NCBI GenBank assembly: GCA_016882305.1
Contig: VGQX01000012.1
Coordinates: 1-37,216 of the forward strand
Reading direction: 5' to 3'
Length of the DNA: 37,216 nucleotides
Source: Cyanobacteria bacterium K_Offshore_surface_m2_239
GTDB lineage: Bacteria > Cyanobacteriota > Cyanobacteriia > PCC-6307 > Cyanobiaceae
Part shown: one piece after another, positions 16,697 through 23,607 of the stretch
Numbering within the stretch: the stretch's first letter is position 1
How the letters are laid out: every line of letters starts with the position of its first letter
The notes under the pieces: generated by a model
Told to the model about the DNA's origin: nothing
Database searches by the model: none
The model's input: the letters and a program-made list of their open reading frames with translations, nothing else
Position numbers and translations under genes: made by a program

Positions 16697-17692
16697 ATGC
16701 GGAAAAAGTCCAGCCATCCAACCCAGCGAGATCAGCACCCCAAGAGCCATGGCTATGTGCATGGTGAATTGGTGGTAGAGGGTGATCTGCCGGAGAGTTT
16801 CCGGCAAGGGCTCTTCGCCAACCCCAACAGCTATCCCTGCTGGGTGCGTTTTTCCAACGGCAGCTCGAAACGCGACGCTCAGGGAAAATTTGTCCCGGAT
16901 GCAACGCGCCAAGGCGACGACATTGTGGTGACTTCCGACATCCGCGGCATGGCGGTGAAAGTGCTGGGTGTAACTGGCGAAATGGTGCCGGAGGCTGCGG
17001 GGAGGACGGGCGAGCAGGATCTGATCATGATCAACAGTCCGGTCTTTTTCATCCGCAATGTGGTTGATTATCTCGTGTTTTTCAAGGTGATGGCTGCCAT
17101 CGCCAAGGGAACCATCAATTTCAAAGCCCAACCACCGTTGATCCCAGCTGAGGACGTCGCCGCTGTGCAGCAGGTGAAGTATGCCCTGGATTTGGTGGGT
17201 AAGATCCAGAACAGCGAAGCGGGCGTGGTCCATAGCCCTTTGCAGACCACGTTTTGGAGTGCGACCCCCTACAAGCTGGGCGAGGCCGCGATGAAGTACA
17301 AGATGGTGCCGGTGACACCAGAACCACGCTTTGATCCGAGCCAATCGGTAGATCTTGAGAATCTGTTCAGGGACGCGATCAGCAGCCAGCTGGCCCGAAC
17401 GGAGGCGCAGTTTGATCTGCTGGTTCAGGTTCAAACCGATGCGACGGAGATGCCGATTGAAGACCCCACGAAGCTCTGGGAAGAGACCAGCTCACCCTAT
17501 GTCAAGGTCGCCACGTTGCGCTTGCCCCAGCAGGACATCAACAGCCCCGATCGTTTGGCGGAGGATGAACACCAATCGTTCTCGCCCTGGCATTCCCTTG
17601 CCGCCCACCGACCCTTGGGCGGCGTGAACCGCGCCCGCCGCATGTATGGCCATCTGGCCCAGGAACGCAACAAGGACAACCAGGCGGGGTGA
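16697..17692 (+). CDS. Catalase-family (catalase-like haem) protein, 5' end uncertain
   Basis: 331 residues from the first ATG. HPKSHGYVHGELVVEGDLPE, WVRFSNGS, DIRGMAVKVLG and RARRMYGHLAQER mark a small catalase-like protein rather than a full catalase. The frame is open upstream to 16556 and reads EQIPADEAEAIAKLTAQSE, which matches the N-terminus these proteins normally have, but no ATG, GTG or TTG lies there. So either a rare start is used or the 5' end was lost when the gene joined the lectin remnant. Peroxide or organic-peroxide breakdown is possible; activity is inferred from family only. Confidence 0.75.
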   Translation: MRKKSSHPTQRDQHPKSHGYVHGELVVEGDLPESFRQGLFANPNSYPCWVRFSNGSSKRDAQGKFVPDATRQGDDIVVTSDIRGMAVKVLGVTGEMVPEAAGRTGEQDLIMINSPVFFIRNVVDYLVFFKVMAAIAKGTINFKAQPPLIPAEDVAAVQQVKYALDLVGKIQNSEAGVVHSPLQTTFWSATPYKLGEAAMKYKMVPVTPEPRFDPSQSVDLENLFRDAISSQLARTEAQFDLLVQVQTDATEMPIEDPTKLWEETSSPYVKVATLRLPQQDINSPDRLAEDEHQSFSPWHSLAAHRPLGGVNRARRMYGHLAQERNKDNQAG

Positions 17693-17724
17693 TTGGCAAG
17701 GCGGCAAGGGCAGGGGTGCAGCAG

Positions 17725-17998
17725 GGGCTGGCATGTTATTCAGTGATGAAGTCGGAGTGCCCAAATGCTCAGCCCAGCGGTCTACAAAAGGGCCACTCAG
17801 GACAGTCTCAAACTGTTCAGGTGCGGAGCGGTAGAAGATTACATTCAGCTTCACCTGCCTCACCAGCACGGTCTCCGCGCCGGCTCCCGCAGCACCACCG
17901 CCAGCACCGCTCTGGTGTTGACAGCGAATTCGGTCACCTCCAGCGTGTGGATACCAGGGCCATCGGCCGAGTGAGAGAAGCCGAGCTGCTTGTTTGCT
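17725..17998 (-). other. Degenerate coding-like stretch, unrecognised
   Basis: Region 17693-18028 holds no clean gene. On the minus strand two frames look protein-like and would join by one shift: GIHTLEVTEFAVNTRAVLAVV, then LVRQVKLNVIFYRSAPEQFE and GPFVDRWAEHLG. I do not recognise the family. It may be a decayed gene. Confidence 0.25.
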
Positions 17999-18028
17999 GC
18001 GGTGTATTGTTGCTAATCAGGTTCCGAG

Positions 18029-18238
18029 ATGCGCGAGGCGTATCGCCAAACAATGGCCCTGCTGGAAACAAATCCGTACTACCGTTCCCTGTGTCTTTAT
18101 GCCCTACGGGGCCGCCTTCAAGGGCTGCATTCCGTTTCGATCAATCTCAGCACTCGCATCACGCTGGAAGTTCTGATTGAAGGCCAGACCCTGATCCCCA
18201 TCGATATTGGCTCCCACGATGCGATGTATCCAGCCTGA
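18029..18238 (+). CDS. RelE/YafQ-like toxin lacking its N-terminus
   Basis: 69 residues. LETNPYYRSLCLYALRGRL, GLHSVSINLSTRITLEV and LIPIDIGSHDAMY follow the second half of RelE-type mRNA interferases (L-G-L-G-W--SV----R, then LIDIGTHDEVY). About 20 N-terminal residues of a usual 85-90 are missing, and a TAA lies five codons upstream. Catalytic residues in this half are weakly conserved (R and H present). No antitoxin is seen upstream. Probably a non-functional remnant. Confidence 0.6.
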   Translation: MREAYRQTMALLETNPYYRSLCLYALRGRLQGLHSVSINLSTRITLEVLIEGQTLIPIDIGSHDAMYPA

Positions 18239-18241
18239 CAG

Positions 18242-18298
18242 TCACGGCGTGATAGGAATCAGGCTGCTGAGAATGAAGGGACGACGGTTCTCCCTGAT
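18242..18298 (-). pseudogene. C-terminal scrap of a second MNT antitoxin
   Basis: The minus frame reads IRENRRPFILSSLIPITP and then stops, nearly the same as the end of the MntA gene nearby (KENRRTVILSSLLHVAP). Only these 18 codons are recognisable, which shows that a second nucleotidyltransferase gene once lay here. Confidence 0.55.
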
Positions 18299-18357
18299 TC
18301 AAACACCAAGGCCCGGTAGTTGGCGTTGATCGGAGCTGAATCCTTTCTCCAGATCCA

Positions 18358-18912
18358 TCAGAGTATCGGAGGAAATCTCGATGATCTTTCGTTCAGGCGC
18401 TGCAGCTGCGCCCTGGCCTTAAGCTTGGACAGACGCGTGGCTGAAGCGTCGAGGAGTCGCTGACGGCGCTCAGCCAGGACATCGGCGTGCCACTCTGGTG
18501 AGGCCAAGGAATACGGCTGGCTGCAGAGTCTCTGCCACTTGTCTGCTCCAGCAGCAGCCCCTTCTCCGGCACTGTCAGGGCGTCGCTTTGCTCTCCGGTG
18601 CGTGGCCAGTTCCGGTAAGTCCATCTGAACGATGGCCCAGATCACCTTCAGGCTGAGGCCGAAGTATTCGTGCACGATGCGATTCCTCAGCCCCTTGATG
18701 GCGCGCCAATCGATGTCGGGCCTGATGCGCTTCTTCTCCTCGGGGATTCCATTGGAGGCCTCGCCGATGATTTCGAGATTGCGGACCACGGCATCCACCG
18801 TACGAGTGTCTGCGCTGAACGCCTCAAAATCCATGCCGCTGGTGTAGGCAGCAATCTTGTCGCACGCCTCCTGCATGTCGGCGACAAACAGCCTCCAATC
18901 ACGGAGCGACAT
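18358..18912 (-). CDS. hepT: HepT-like HEPN RNase toxin with a foreign C-terminal tail
   Basis: 184 residues from the ATG at 18912; the ORF-track start lies in another frame of the antitoxin. Residues 1-105 are the HEPN domain with the RX4HXY motif RNRIVHEY (R76, H81, Y83), which carries the RNase active site and the tyrosine that MntA AMPylates in characterised systems. HepT proteins are usually about 110-140 residues; here residues 125-170 (DKWQRL, SPEWHADVLAERRQRLLD) match the addiction-module family (TIGR02574-like) instead. A deletion seems to have joined the HEPN gene to the end of a different antitoxin gene. It overlaps mntA by 14 nt. Confidence 0.8.
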   Translation of the reverse strand: MSLRDWRLFVADMQEACDKIAAYTSGMDFEAFSADTRTVDAVVRNLEIIGEASNGIPEEKKRIRPDIDWRAIKGLRNRIVHEYFGLSLKVIWAIVQMDLPELATHRRAKRRPDSAGEGAAAGADKWQRLCSQPYSLASPEWHADVLAERRQRLLDASATRLSKLKARAQLQRLNERSSRFPPIL

Positions 18913-19219
18913 GGAGCAGGCTGCTGAGAATGACGGTACGACGGTTCTCCTTGATCCCGTCAGCCGCCACCAGATCCACCTTGCGACCCAGCAGCTCTTC
19001 CAGTCGATCGGCCAGGTGGATGAAGCCGAAACCGATGGGTTCGGCGAAGCTCGCCAGCAGATCGACATCGCTGATGGCCGTGGCCTCATCCGTGGCAAAC
19101 GAGCCAAACAGCTGCAGGCTGCTGAGCTTGAACTCAGCGGCCAGGTCTGGGAAGTGCTCGCGCAGCACCCCAAGCACCTCGGCGCGGCTCGTGCAGGGGT
19201 GGGCGACGGAGCTCGTCAT
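18899..19219 (-). CDS. mntA: MntA-like minimal nucleotidyltransferase antitoxin
   Basis: 106 residues from the ATG at 19219; the ORF-track start at 19303 adds an unconserved leader. The full nucleotidyltransferase signature GSX10DXD is present: GSFATDEATAISDVD (G39, S40, D51, D53). In studied pairs this enzyme AMPylates the HepT tyrosine and so neutralises the RNase. Upstream of hepT and overlapping it, which is the normal order. The motifs look intact, so this may be a working module despite the hepT tail. Confidence 0.85.
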   Translation of the reverse strand: MTSSVAHPCTSRAEVLGVLREHFPDLAAEFKLSSLQLFGSFATDEATAISDVDLLASFAEPIGFGFIHLADRLEELLGRKVDLVAADGIKENRRTVILSSLLHVAP

Positions 19220-19319
19220 GGCAGCGGCAGGGCTGGACGCTGAATAGTAGCCGCACTGCAAGGGAGAGCCGAGCAGCAACCTCTGGCTGCACGACAAGCG
19301 CAAGCATGGTTACAGGGAA

Positions 19320-19640
19320 TCACTGGATGCACTGCCCCGCAGCTTCTGGCGCCGGGCCACATGTCCGCAGCATGCGGATGAAGTGTTGCAGAAACAGAAG
19401 GGCCCTATCGCCGGAGCGAATGCCGAAATTCAGCTTCATCTCTTCGCGTTCGCTGCCACCGAAAGGTGGATTGGCCAGGATCACAGCAAAGCGATCGCGC
19501 TCCTCCCCATCGCTGAGGTTTTCGGTATGCATGTGGACGTGCAGGAAGTTGGGCGCCTCGATGCCTGCCATGCAGGATCAAGTCCTGATCGCGATCCCAT
19601 AGGCAGGGACTCCGCCTCAGCCAGCGGGGGTTGGCTGAGG
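19320..19640 (-). pseudogene. Fragment of type I restriction methyltransferase HsdM
   Basis: The frame 19320-19571 reads GIEAPNFLHVHMHTENL, DRFAVILANPPFGG and FLQHFIRMLR, the motif IV (NPPF) region of HsdM N6-adenine methyltransferases. Just upstream, in another frame, DLILHG fits the preceding HsdM segment. The remaining 400 or so residues are missing. No hsdR or hsdS is in the window. Confidence 0.7.
19615..19640. repeat. 9-bp perfect inverted repeat
   Basis: CCTCAGCCA, an 8-nt loop, then TGGCTGAGG. It lies at the upstream end of the hsdM fragment. No T-run follows on either strand, so its role is unclear. From here to 19782 I see nothing else. Confidence 0.5.
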
Positions 19641-19782
19641 CCACCGGCTTGGGCGGGTGGACAGGCTGTCAAGCCCTGGGCGTTTCAAAACCCCGAACTG
19701 ATTAGCAACAATGCGCCGCAGCTGTCAACATCTAACCCCCCTCCTCATGGGCACCCGTGCCATGGGCTCCAAGCGGGGCGGT

Positions 19783-20421
19783 TCACACCGCCCAGAGCTC
19801 CTCCAAATCCAGTCCCAACCCCTCGGCCAGCTCTCCGCCATCGAGGCGGGTGGCGTTCTCCAGCCGCTCAGCCCTGCCCTGCTGACCCTCCCGCCAGATC
19901 TCCACAGCCCGCTCTTGGGGCAGCAGCAGCCAGCCGAGGCGGGCACCGTTGGCCTGGTAGAGGTCCATTTTGTGCCGAAGGGCGTTGCTGTTCTGGAGGC
20001 CATCGTTGCTGGGGCTGGCGAGTTCCACCACCAGGTCGGGGCAGAGGGGGGCGAAGCCGCGCCGTTCAGCGGCGGTGAGAGCTCTCCAGCGCTCTTCCCG
20101 CACAAGCGAGGCGTCGGGGCTCAACACGGAGCCATCCGGCAGGAGGAAACCTCCGGAGCTGTCGAACACCATCCAGCCACCCCGCTGATCCGCCCAGAGG
20201 AGGAGCCGCATGGATAGGCGGGAGTTGCGATTGCTGGTTTCGCTGCCCGCGGGAGTCATGTGGAGCACTCTGCCGTTCGCAGCAAGTTCGAGCACGGCCT
20301 CGGGGTTGGCCTGGCACACCTGCTCAAATTGCTCGGGCGTCAGCCGCAGATCCTCAGGGAGCTGGAGAGGAGCGGGCTCCAGAGCCGGTGGGGTGTGGGC
20401 GGGAGAGGGCGCCAGGGCCAT
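19783..20421 (-). CDS. Uma2-family (DUF820) putative nuclease
   Basis: 212 residues from the ATG at 20421; an alternative ATG is at 20448, and the ORF-track start (20595) lies in degenerate sequence. Uma2 motifs: RLTPEQFEQVCQANP at the N-terminus, LSPDASLV, PDLVVELASPSN, RHKMDLYQANGARLGWLL. These give the PD-(D/E)xK set (D in SPDA, E in VVEL, K in RHKM). The family is very common in cyanobacteria, often in many copies, with no established function. The gene appears intact. Confidence 0.85.
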   Translation of the reverse strand: MALAPSPAHTPPALEPAPLQLPEDLRLTPEQFEQVCQANPEAVLELAANGRVLHMTPAGSETSNRNSRLSMRLLLWADQRGGWMVFDSSGGFLLPDGSVLSPDASLVREERWRALTAAERRGFAPLCPDLVVELASPSNDGLQNSNALRHKMDLYQANGARLGWLLLPQERAVEIWREGQQGRAERLENATRLDGGELAEGLGLDLEELWAV

Positions 20422-20604
20422 GGCGTGACGCCGACATTGGACGATCATTTTATGGGGGGTTGGCAGGATGTCCCAGCCGAACGAGCCGCCGAACGGCTGG
20501 CTGAAGCCCTGGTGGGTGATGACGTCCTCGCCATCGATCACGACCTCTGGCAGGCCATGGCCCACTCGCCGTCGCCCCATTGGCGGGCGATCCACGCCCG
20601 GGCG

Positions 20605-20735
20605 ATCCGCCTCGTCAGCCCACTGGATGGCCCGGGCGGCGGAAAGGGGCAGGCCAGAGCGGCCGAGGGAGTGCTTGAAGGCGATGTCCCAGAGCGAGAC
20701 ATCAAGGCATGAGTATCGAGCACAACCATGCTCAT
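20605..20735 (-). pseudogene. PIN toxin remnant, second copy, internally deleted
   Basis: From an ATG at 20735 in an ATGA overlap with the antitoxin remnant, it reads MSMVVLDTHA. Then about 35 codons are missing and another frame continues with VSLWDIAFKHSLGR and LPLSAARAIQWADEA, the middle of a VapC-like PIN domain. The end of the domain is not recognisable; 20422-20604 on the minus strand is open but unrecognised (VVIDGEDVITHQGF). Confidence 0.65.
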
Positions 20736-20907
20736 CCCCGCTCGAAGAGCTCCGCGATCAGAGGATTGGCGGCATCGATGTCATCGGGCACAGAGAACTG
20801 GCCCCGGGCCACCCCCAGGCGGCGCGGTGGCTGGGGGGTGTCCAACGACGTGATCCGGGCGACAGGCCGACCCTTGCGGGCGATCACCACCTCCGATTCC
20901 GCGCCGG
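20732..20907 (-). pseudogene. C-terminal half of a Phd/YefM antitoxin, second copy
   Basis: Reads EVVIARKGRPVARITSL, PPRRLGVARGQFSVPDD and IAELFERG, closely matching the antitoxin at 12565-12849. The N-terminal DNA-binding half is gone, cut at the same point where the repeat block ends. Confidence 0.75.
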
Positions 20908-20917
20908 TTGACCGGTC

Positions 20918-20961
20918 TGTGCCGGTGCTGTGCAGGTGGTGTGCCGGTGCTGTTCAGGTGT
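20918..20961. repeat. 22-bp imperfect tandem repeat at deletion joint
   Basis: Two units of tgtgccggtgctgtgcaggt with slight changes, directly between the two duplicated blocks. It is probably a scar of the deletion that removed the antitoxin N-terminus. Confidence 0.6.
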
Positions 20962-21274
20962 TCTCACCCCCCTGCCAGGGATTGAGCAGCTGCACTCCGG
21001 AGGCCTGGACATCCGCGAGGTTTCGGGTCACCACCACCAGGTTGTGCACCACGGCGGTGGCGGCGATCAAGCCATCACAGAACGGCTGGGGATGGGGCCC
21101 ATGCAAGGCGGCGCTCCACCAACAGCACGCCAAGCTCCAGCTCATGCAGCGTGATCCCCGAGACAAACAAGCTGCCAGCCTCAACCCGTTCCGCCCAGGC
21201 GGCGACACCCGGGTCGGCCTCGCCCGCCCGCACCTTGCGCAATTCCGAAACCAGGTTTGTGTCAAGCAGAACAT
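20954..21274 (-). pseudogene. PIN toxin (FitB-like) with start frameshift and internal deletion
   Basis: The N-terminal part reads VLLDTNLVSELRKVRAG and GITLHELELGVLLVERR in one frame; the C-terminal part reads FCDGLIAATAVVHNLVVV and TRNLADVQASGVQLLNPW in another. About 40 residues between them are missing. The only ATG (21274) is out of frame with the N-terminal part by one base, right after the start codon. It lies 17 nt downstream of its antitoxin. Clearly inactive. Confidence 0.75.
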
Positions 21275-21291
21275 GGGTCGATCCGCAACCC

Positions 21292-21498
21292 TCAGGCCAG
21301 GTCGGCGGCTTGGGGCGCCTCACCATGGCGGATCGAGGGCAACGCCACCGCATCAGCGCCTGGGGTGGCCAGCAGGTCGGCAATCGAACCGGCGCGGCCC
21401 AGCAGGCGGTCGGTGATGAACACAAGCCCCCGATTCGCAGCCCGCTTGGCTCCAGCCGCGTCTTGATCAAAGGCCCGGCTGGTGATGGTGACGGCCAT
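21292..21498 (-). CDS. Phd-family antitoxin with an in-frame internal deletion
   Basis: 68 residues from the ATG at 21498. It begins like normal Phd (MAVTITSRAF, AGAKRAANRGLVFITDR), but the following GRPAYVLL strand is absent and the sequence jumps to LLGRAGSIADLL; relatives are about 85 residues. The acidic tail EAPQAADLA is kept. A clear palindrome lies 26 nt upstream, so it may still repress its promoter while the toxin is dead. Confidence 0.7.
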   Translation of the reverse strand: MAVTITSRAFDQDAAGAKRAANRGLVFITDRLLGRAGSIADLLATPGADAVALPSIRHGEAPQAADLA

Positions 21499-21523
21499 GG
21501 GCACAAGTTTTGTTCAATTTAGT

Positions 21524-21539
21524 GTAGCAATGTTGCTAC
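21524..21539. promoter_or_regulatory. Operator-like palindrome upstream of Phd antitoxin
   Basis: GTAGCAA-TG-TTGCTAC, a perfect 7-bp inverted repeat around 2 nt, in an A/T-rich stretch between the antitoxin (minus) and the ribbon-helix-helix gene (plus). Size and position fit an autoregulatory operator of a TA module. Confidence 0.6.
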
Positions 21540-21636
21540 TTTTGGGGTGCGCCAACTTTTGGCCGAAGTCTAGACGTAATGCACCAGCTTGCGTCACACA
21601 CCAGCTTTGGGTGTGATGCGGTAATGCTGGATCAGC

Positions 21637-21939
21637 ATGGCGCTCACCATGAGGCTGGATGCCGAAACCGATCGCTGCCTCCGCGACCTCCAGGCAGAGA
21701 GCGGCCTCGATCGCAGTGCCCTGACTCGCCAACTGATCCGCAAGGGCTGGCAGCAACGCCAGGCGCCGCCAACGATCAGCGAACAGCTGGGCGGCCCTCC
21801 CCCCGCGTTTCTGAGCACCTTGACGCCTGGTGGTTCCGAGCGAGACCAGCGGCGGCGAAGCGTGCGGGACATCTGCGGCAACGGCAGCCGCTATCGCCAC
21901 GGCTCTGGCGGCAACCGGTGTGACAGGTGGTGGCATTGA
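21637..21939 (+). CDS. Ribbon-helix-helix antitoxin-like protein
   Basis: 100 residues. MALTMRLDAETDRCLRDLQ, then LDRSALTRQLIRKGWQQRQ, is a CopG/RHH-type DNA-binding fold, and the ISEQLGGPP segment follows as in cyanobacterial relatives. The last 30 residues (after ERDQRRRS) look out of frame, rich in Gly and Arg, so the natural C-terminus may be lost. No toxin follows. Confidence 0.65.
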   Translation: MALTMRLDAETDRCLRDLQAESGLDRSALTRQLIRKGWQQRQAPPTISEQLGGPPPAFLSTLTPGGSERDQRRRSVRDICGNGSRYRHGSGGNRCDRWWH

Positions 21940-21993
21940 TCTCCCGGGCTCTGTCGCAGGGCTCCACCCGCCACCGCCACACCCCCGGATGCC

Positions 21994-22512
21994 GTGTCGC
22001 CATCCCCGCCCGCAGCCCAACAGCCGCCAAACAGCGCCCCGGAGCTGCCAGATCCGCCAGAATCACCCTTACCACCACGCCGCTGGCTGGGCCTTGATCG
22101 CCTGGGTGTGCTCCAGGTGCTTGGCGGCATCGCCCTGGGCCTGATTGCCCTGTTCTCCTCCTATGACCACATCACCCTCGCCGGCCACACCCTGCAGCTC
22201 CAGCAGCAATGGGGAATCCCTTTCATCCTTGCCTCGCTGGCGACAGTTGTTGTCGATGCTCAACTGGCGACGGGATCCCGGCTACGAGCAGAGCATCGTG
22301 CAGCACGAATTGCGGATGAAGCAGCTGAAGAGCGAGATCGAGCTGCTGAGGCGCGAGAACGCCAGACAGAGAGCTTTAAGCGCCTTGATCAAGCAGCACT
22401 GCTTTCCGGACGATTTCAACTCGATCCCACGCCCACCAACCGCGCCCGATTCCAGTTCTTTCTGACGCTCCTCGCGGACCCCAGCGCACTTGATTCGGAA
22501 GAGAAGGGTTGA
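21994..22512 (+). CDS. Hypothetical membrane protein with coiled-coil tail
   Basis: 172 residues from a GTG; the frame is open further upstream without a start. A Pro-rich N-terminus, two membrane segments (LGVLQVLGGIALGLIALFS and IPFILASLATVVVDAQL), then a long charged helix (about 92-140, many Glu/Arg/Ala) that could form a coiled coil, and a C-terminal FQLDPTPTNRARFQFF segment. Function unknown; the type recurs in picocyanobacteria as far as I recall. Confidence 0.6.
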   Translation: MSPSPPAAQQPPNSAPELPDPPESPLPPRRWLGLDRLGVLQVLGGIALGLIALFSSYDHITLAGHTLQLQQQWGIPFILASLATVVVDAQLATGSRLRAEHRAARIADEAAEERDRAAEARERQTESFKRLDQAALLSGRFQLDPTPTNRARFQFFLTLLADPSALDSEEKG

Positions 22513-22631
22513 GCCCTCTCCAACTGGGCCAGGGGGCAGAAGGGCTCACCAAGGTTCGCCGGCAGGTTCGTGACCAGGACCAGCACTCCAGGAAACGTTT
22601 CGCTATTCAATGGGATGTTCGATGGCTGCCA

Positions 22632-22735
22632 TCAAGACATCCCTTCGGGCACGCGGAACTGGCCGTAGGCCACCCCCAGACGCCGCAGTTGCGGGGGGCC
22701 GCGCAGCGTCGTGATCCCGACGACAGCCCCTACCG
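22632..22735 (-). pseudogene. Third Phd/YefM antitoxin C-terminal remnant
   Basis: The minus frame reads VVGITTLRGPPQLRRLGVAYGQFRVPEG and stops, matching the tail of the other two antitoxins (PPRRLGVARGQFSVPD). No N-terminus or toxin is visible. It marks the right border of the TA-rich region, touching the phytochelatin-synthase-like gene. From 22513 to 22631 nothing is recognised. Confidence 0.6.
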
Positions 22736-23578
22736 GCGCCGAATCAACAGCAGCCCCCGGCTCCGCCCCGCGCTGGCATCCACCGCCCCCATGGCTGTCC
22801 ACAGATCCGCCGCGCTCACCCACGCGGCGGGATAGCGGTAGCGCGCCACATCCAGGATCAACACCTTGTCGCTGGCCGGGTCATAGGCCGCCAGCGGTGA
22901 GATGTGGCCCCCGCCCCGCTGGCCGAGGGCCGGGCGGAAGTAGTTCACCAGCAGCCGATCGTCGGGGTCCTGGAGCGAGCGGCGCAACAGGGCGCGCCAC
23001 TGCGCCAGGCTCAAGCGATCGCCGTGGATGCGTTCCACCACCAGCTCGGGTGCGGCGGCCAGCCAGCCGTGCAGTTGGGTGAGGGTCATCCCCTCCCGCG
23101 CCACCGTCTCCGGCCGCACAAAACCTTGGCTGCCGGGGATCGCGAAGGCGTTGGTCTGGGTCCAGAAGCGGTAGGCGCCATACCCCGGCACCGGCGGCGC
23201 CGGCACCGCCAGGCTGTTGAGCGCCATCACGGCGCTGGCCACGCCGCAGTAGGCCAGGTTGGCCTGGGTCTCGAACCATTGCGCCAGGGGGCCGTGGTCC
23301 GCGCGGGCGCTGGCGCGCAGGAGCAGCCGCTGGCCGGCCGGCCCCTCCAGGGGGATGGGTTCCGCCGGGGGCATGGGCCCCGCTGGAGAAACGGGCGCCG
23401 CCGGCGGTAGCGGCGTCGTGGGAAGCGGGCTCGCCGAGGGGAGCGCGGGGTTGGGGGAGGCCCAGCCGCGGCTGGCTCCACCCATCGCCAGGGCCAGGGC
23501 GAGCCCCAGGGCGACCCCTCCCAGCCAGCGGCCGGGCGGCGCGGAGGACTGGCGATGGTTCAGGCATTGGCGTGTCAT
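22730..23578 (-). CDS. Phytochelatin synthase-like cysteine protease, exported
   Basis: 282 residues from the ATG at 23578; the ORF-track start is out in the upstream gene. N-terminal signal peptide with hydrophobic core GVALGLALALAMGG and a likely cut after GWA (about 40), then a Pro-rich linker. The papain-like triad of the family is present: C111 (LAYCGVASAVMALNSL), H225 (GGGHISPLAAYD), D243 (LILDVARYRYP). Bacterial one-domain versions mainly deglycylate glutathione (and may act on its conjugates) rather than making long phytochelatins. Export to the periplasm is inferred. It follows the lytic transglycosylase gene by 29 bp. Confidence 0.85.
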   Translation of the reverse strand: MTRQCLNHRQSSAPPGRWLGGVALGLALALAMGGASRGWASPNPALPSASPLPTTPLPPAAPVSPAGPMPPAEPIPLEGPAGQRLLLRASARADHGPLAQWFETQANLAYCGVASAVMALNSLAVPAPPVPGYGAYRFWTQTNAFAIPGSQGFVRPETVAREGMTLTQLHGWLAAAPELVVERIHGDRLSLAQWRALLRRSLQDPDDRLLVNYFRPALGQRGGGHISPLAAYDPASDKVLILDVARYRYPAAWVSAADLWTAMGAVDASAGRSRGLLLIRRR

Positions 23579-23607
23579 GGTTCTTTGGGGCCTTGGTCTT
23601 TTGGGCC

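Larger units (their letters stand above)
20731..21098. repeat. Second copy of the two-part duplicated TA segment
   Basis: Blocks 20731-20907 and 20963-21098 match 12564-12740 and 12922-13057. Here the blocks are closer together, and a short tandem repeat sits at the joint, as expected for a deletion after duplication. Confidence 0.85.

Noticed and set aside
16517-17434. 305-residue minus-strand ORF
   Set aside because: Antisense to the catalase-like gene, which has recognisable motifs.
12413-22735. Transposon or prophage carrying the TA genes
   Set aside because: I found no transposase, integrase, terminal inverted repeats or phage structural genes.
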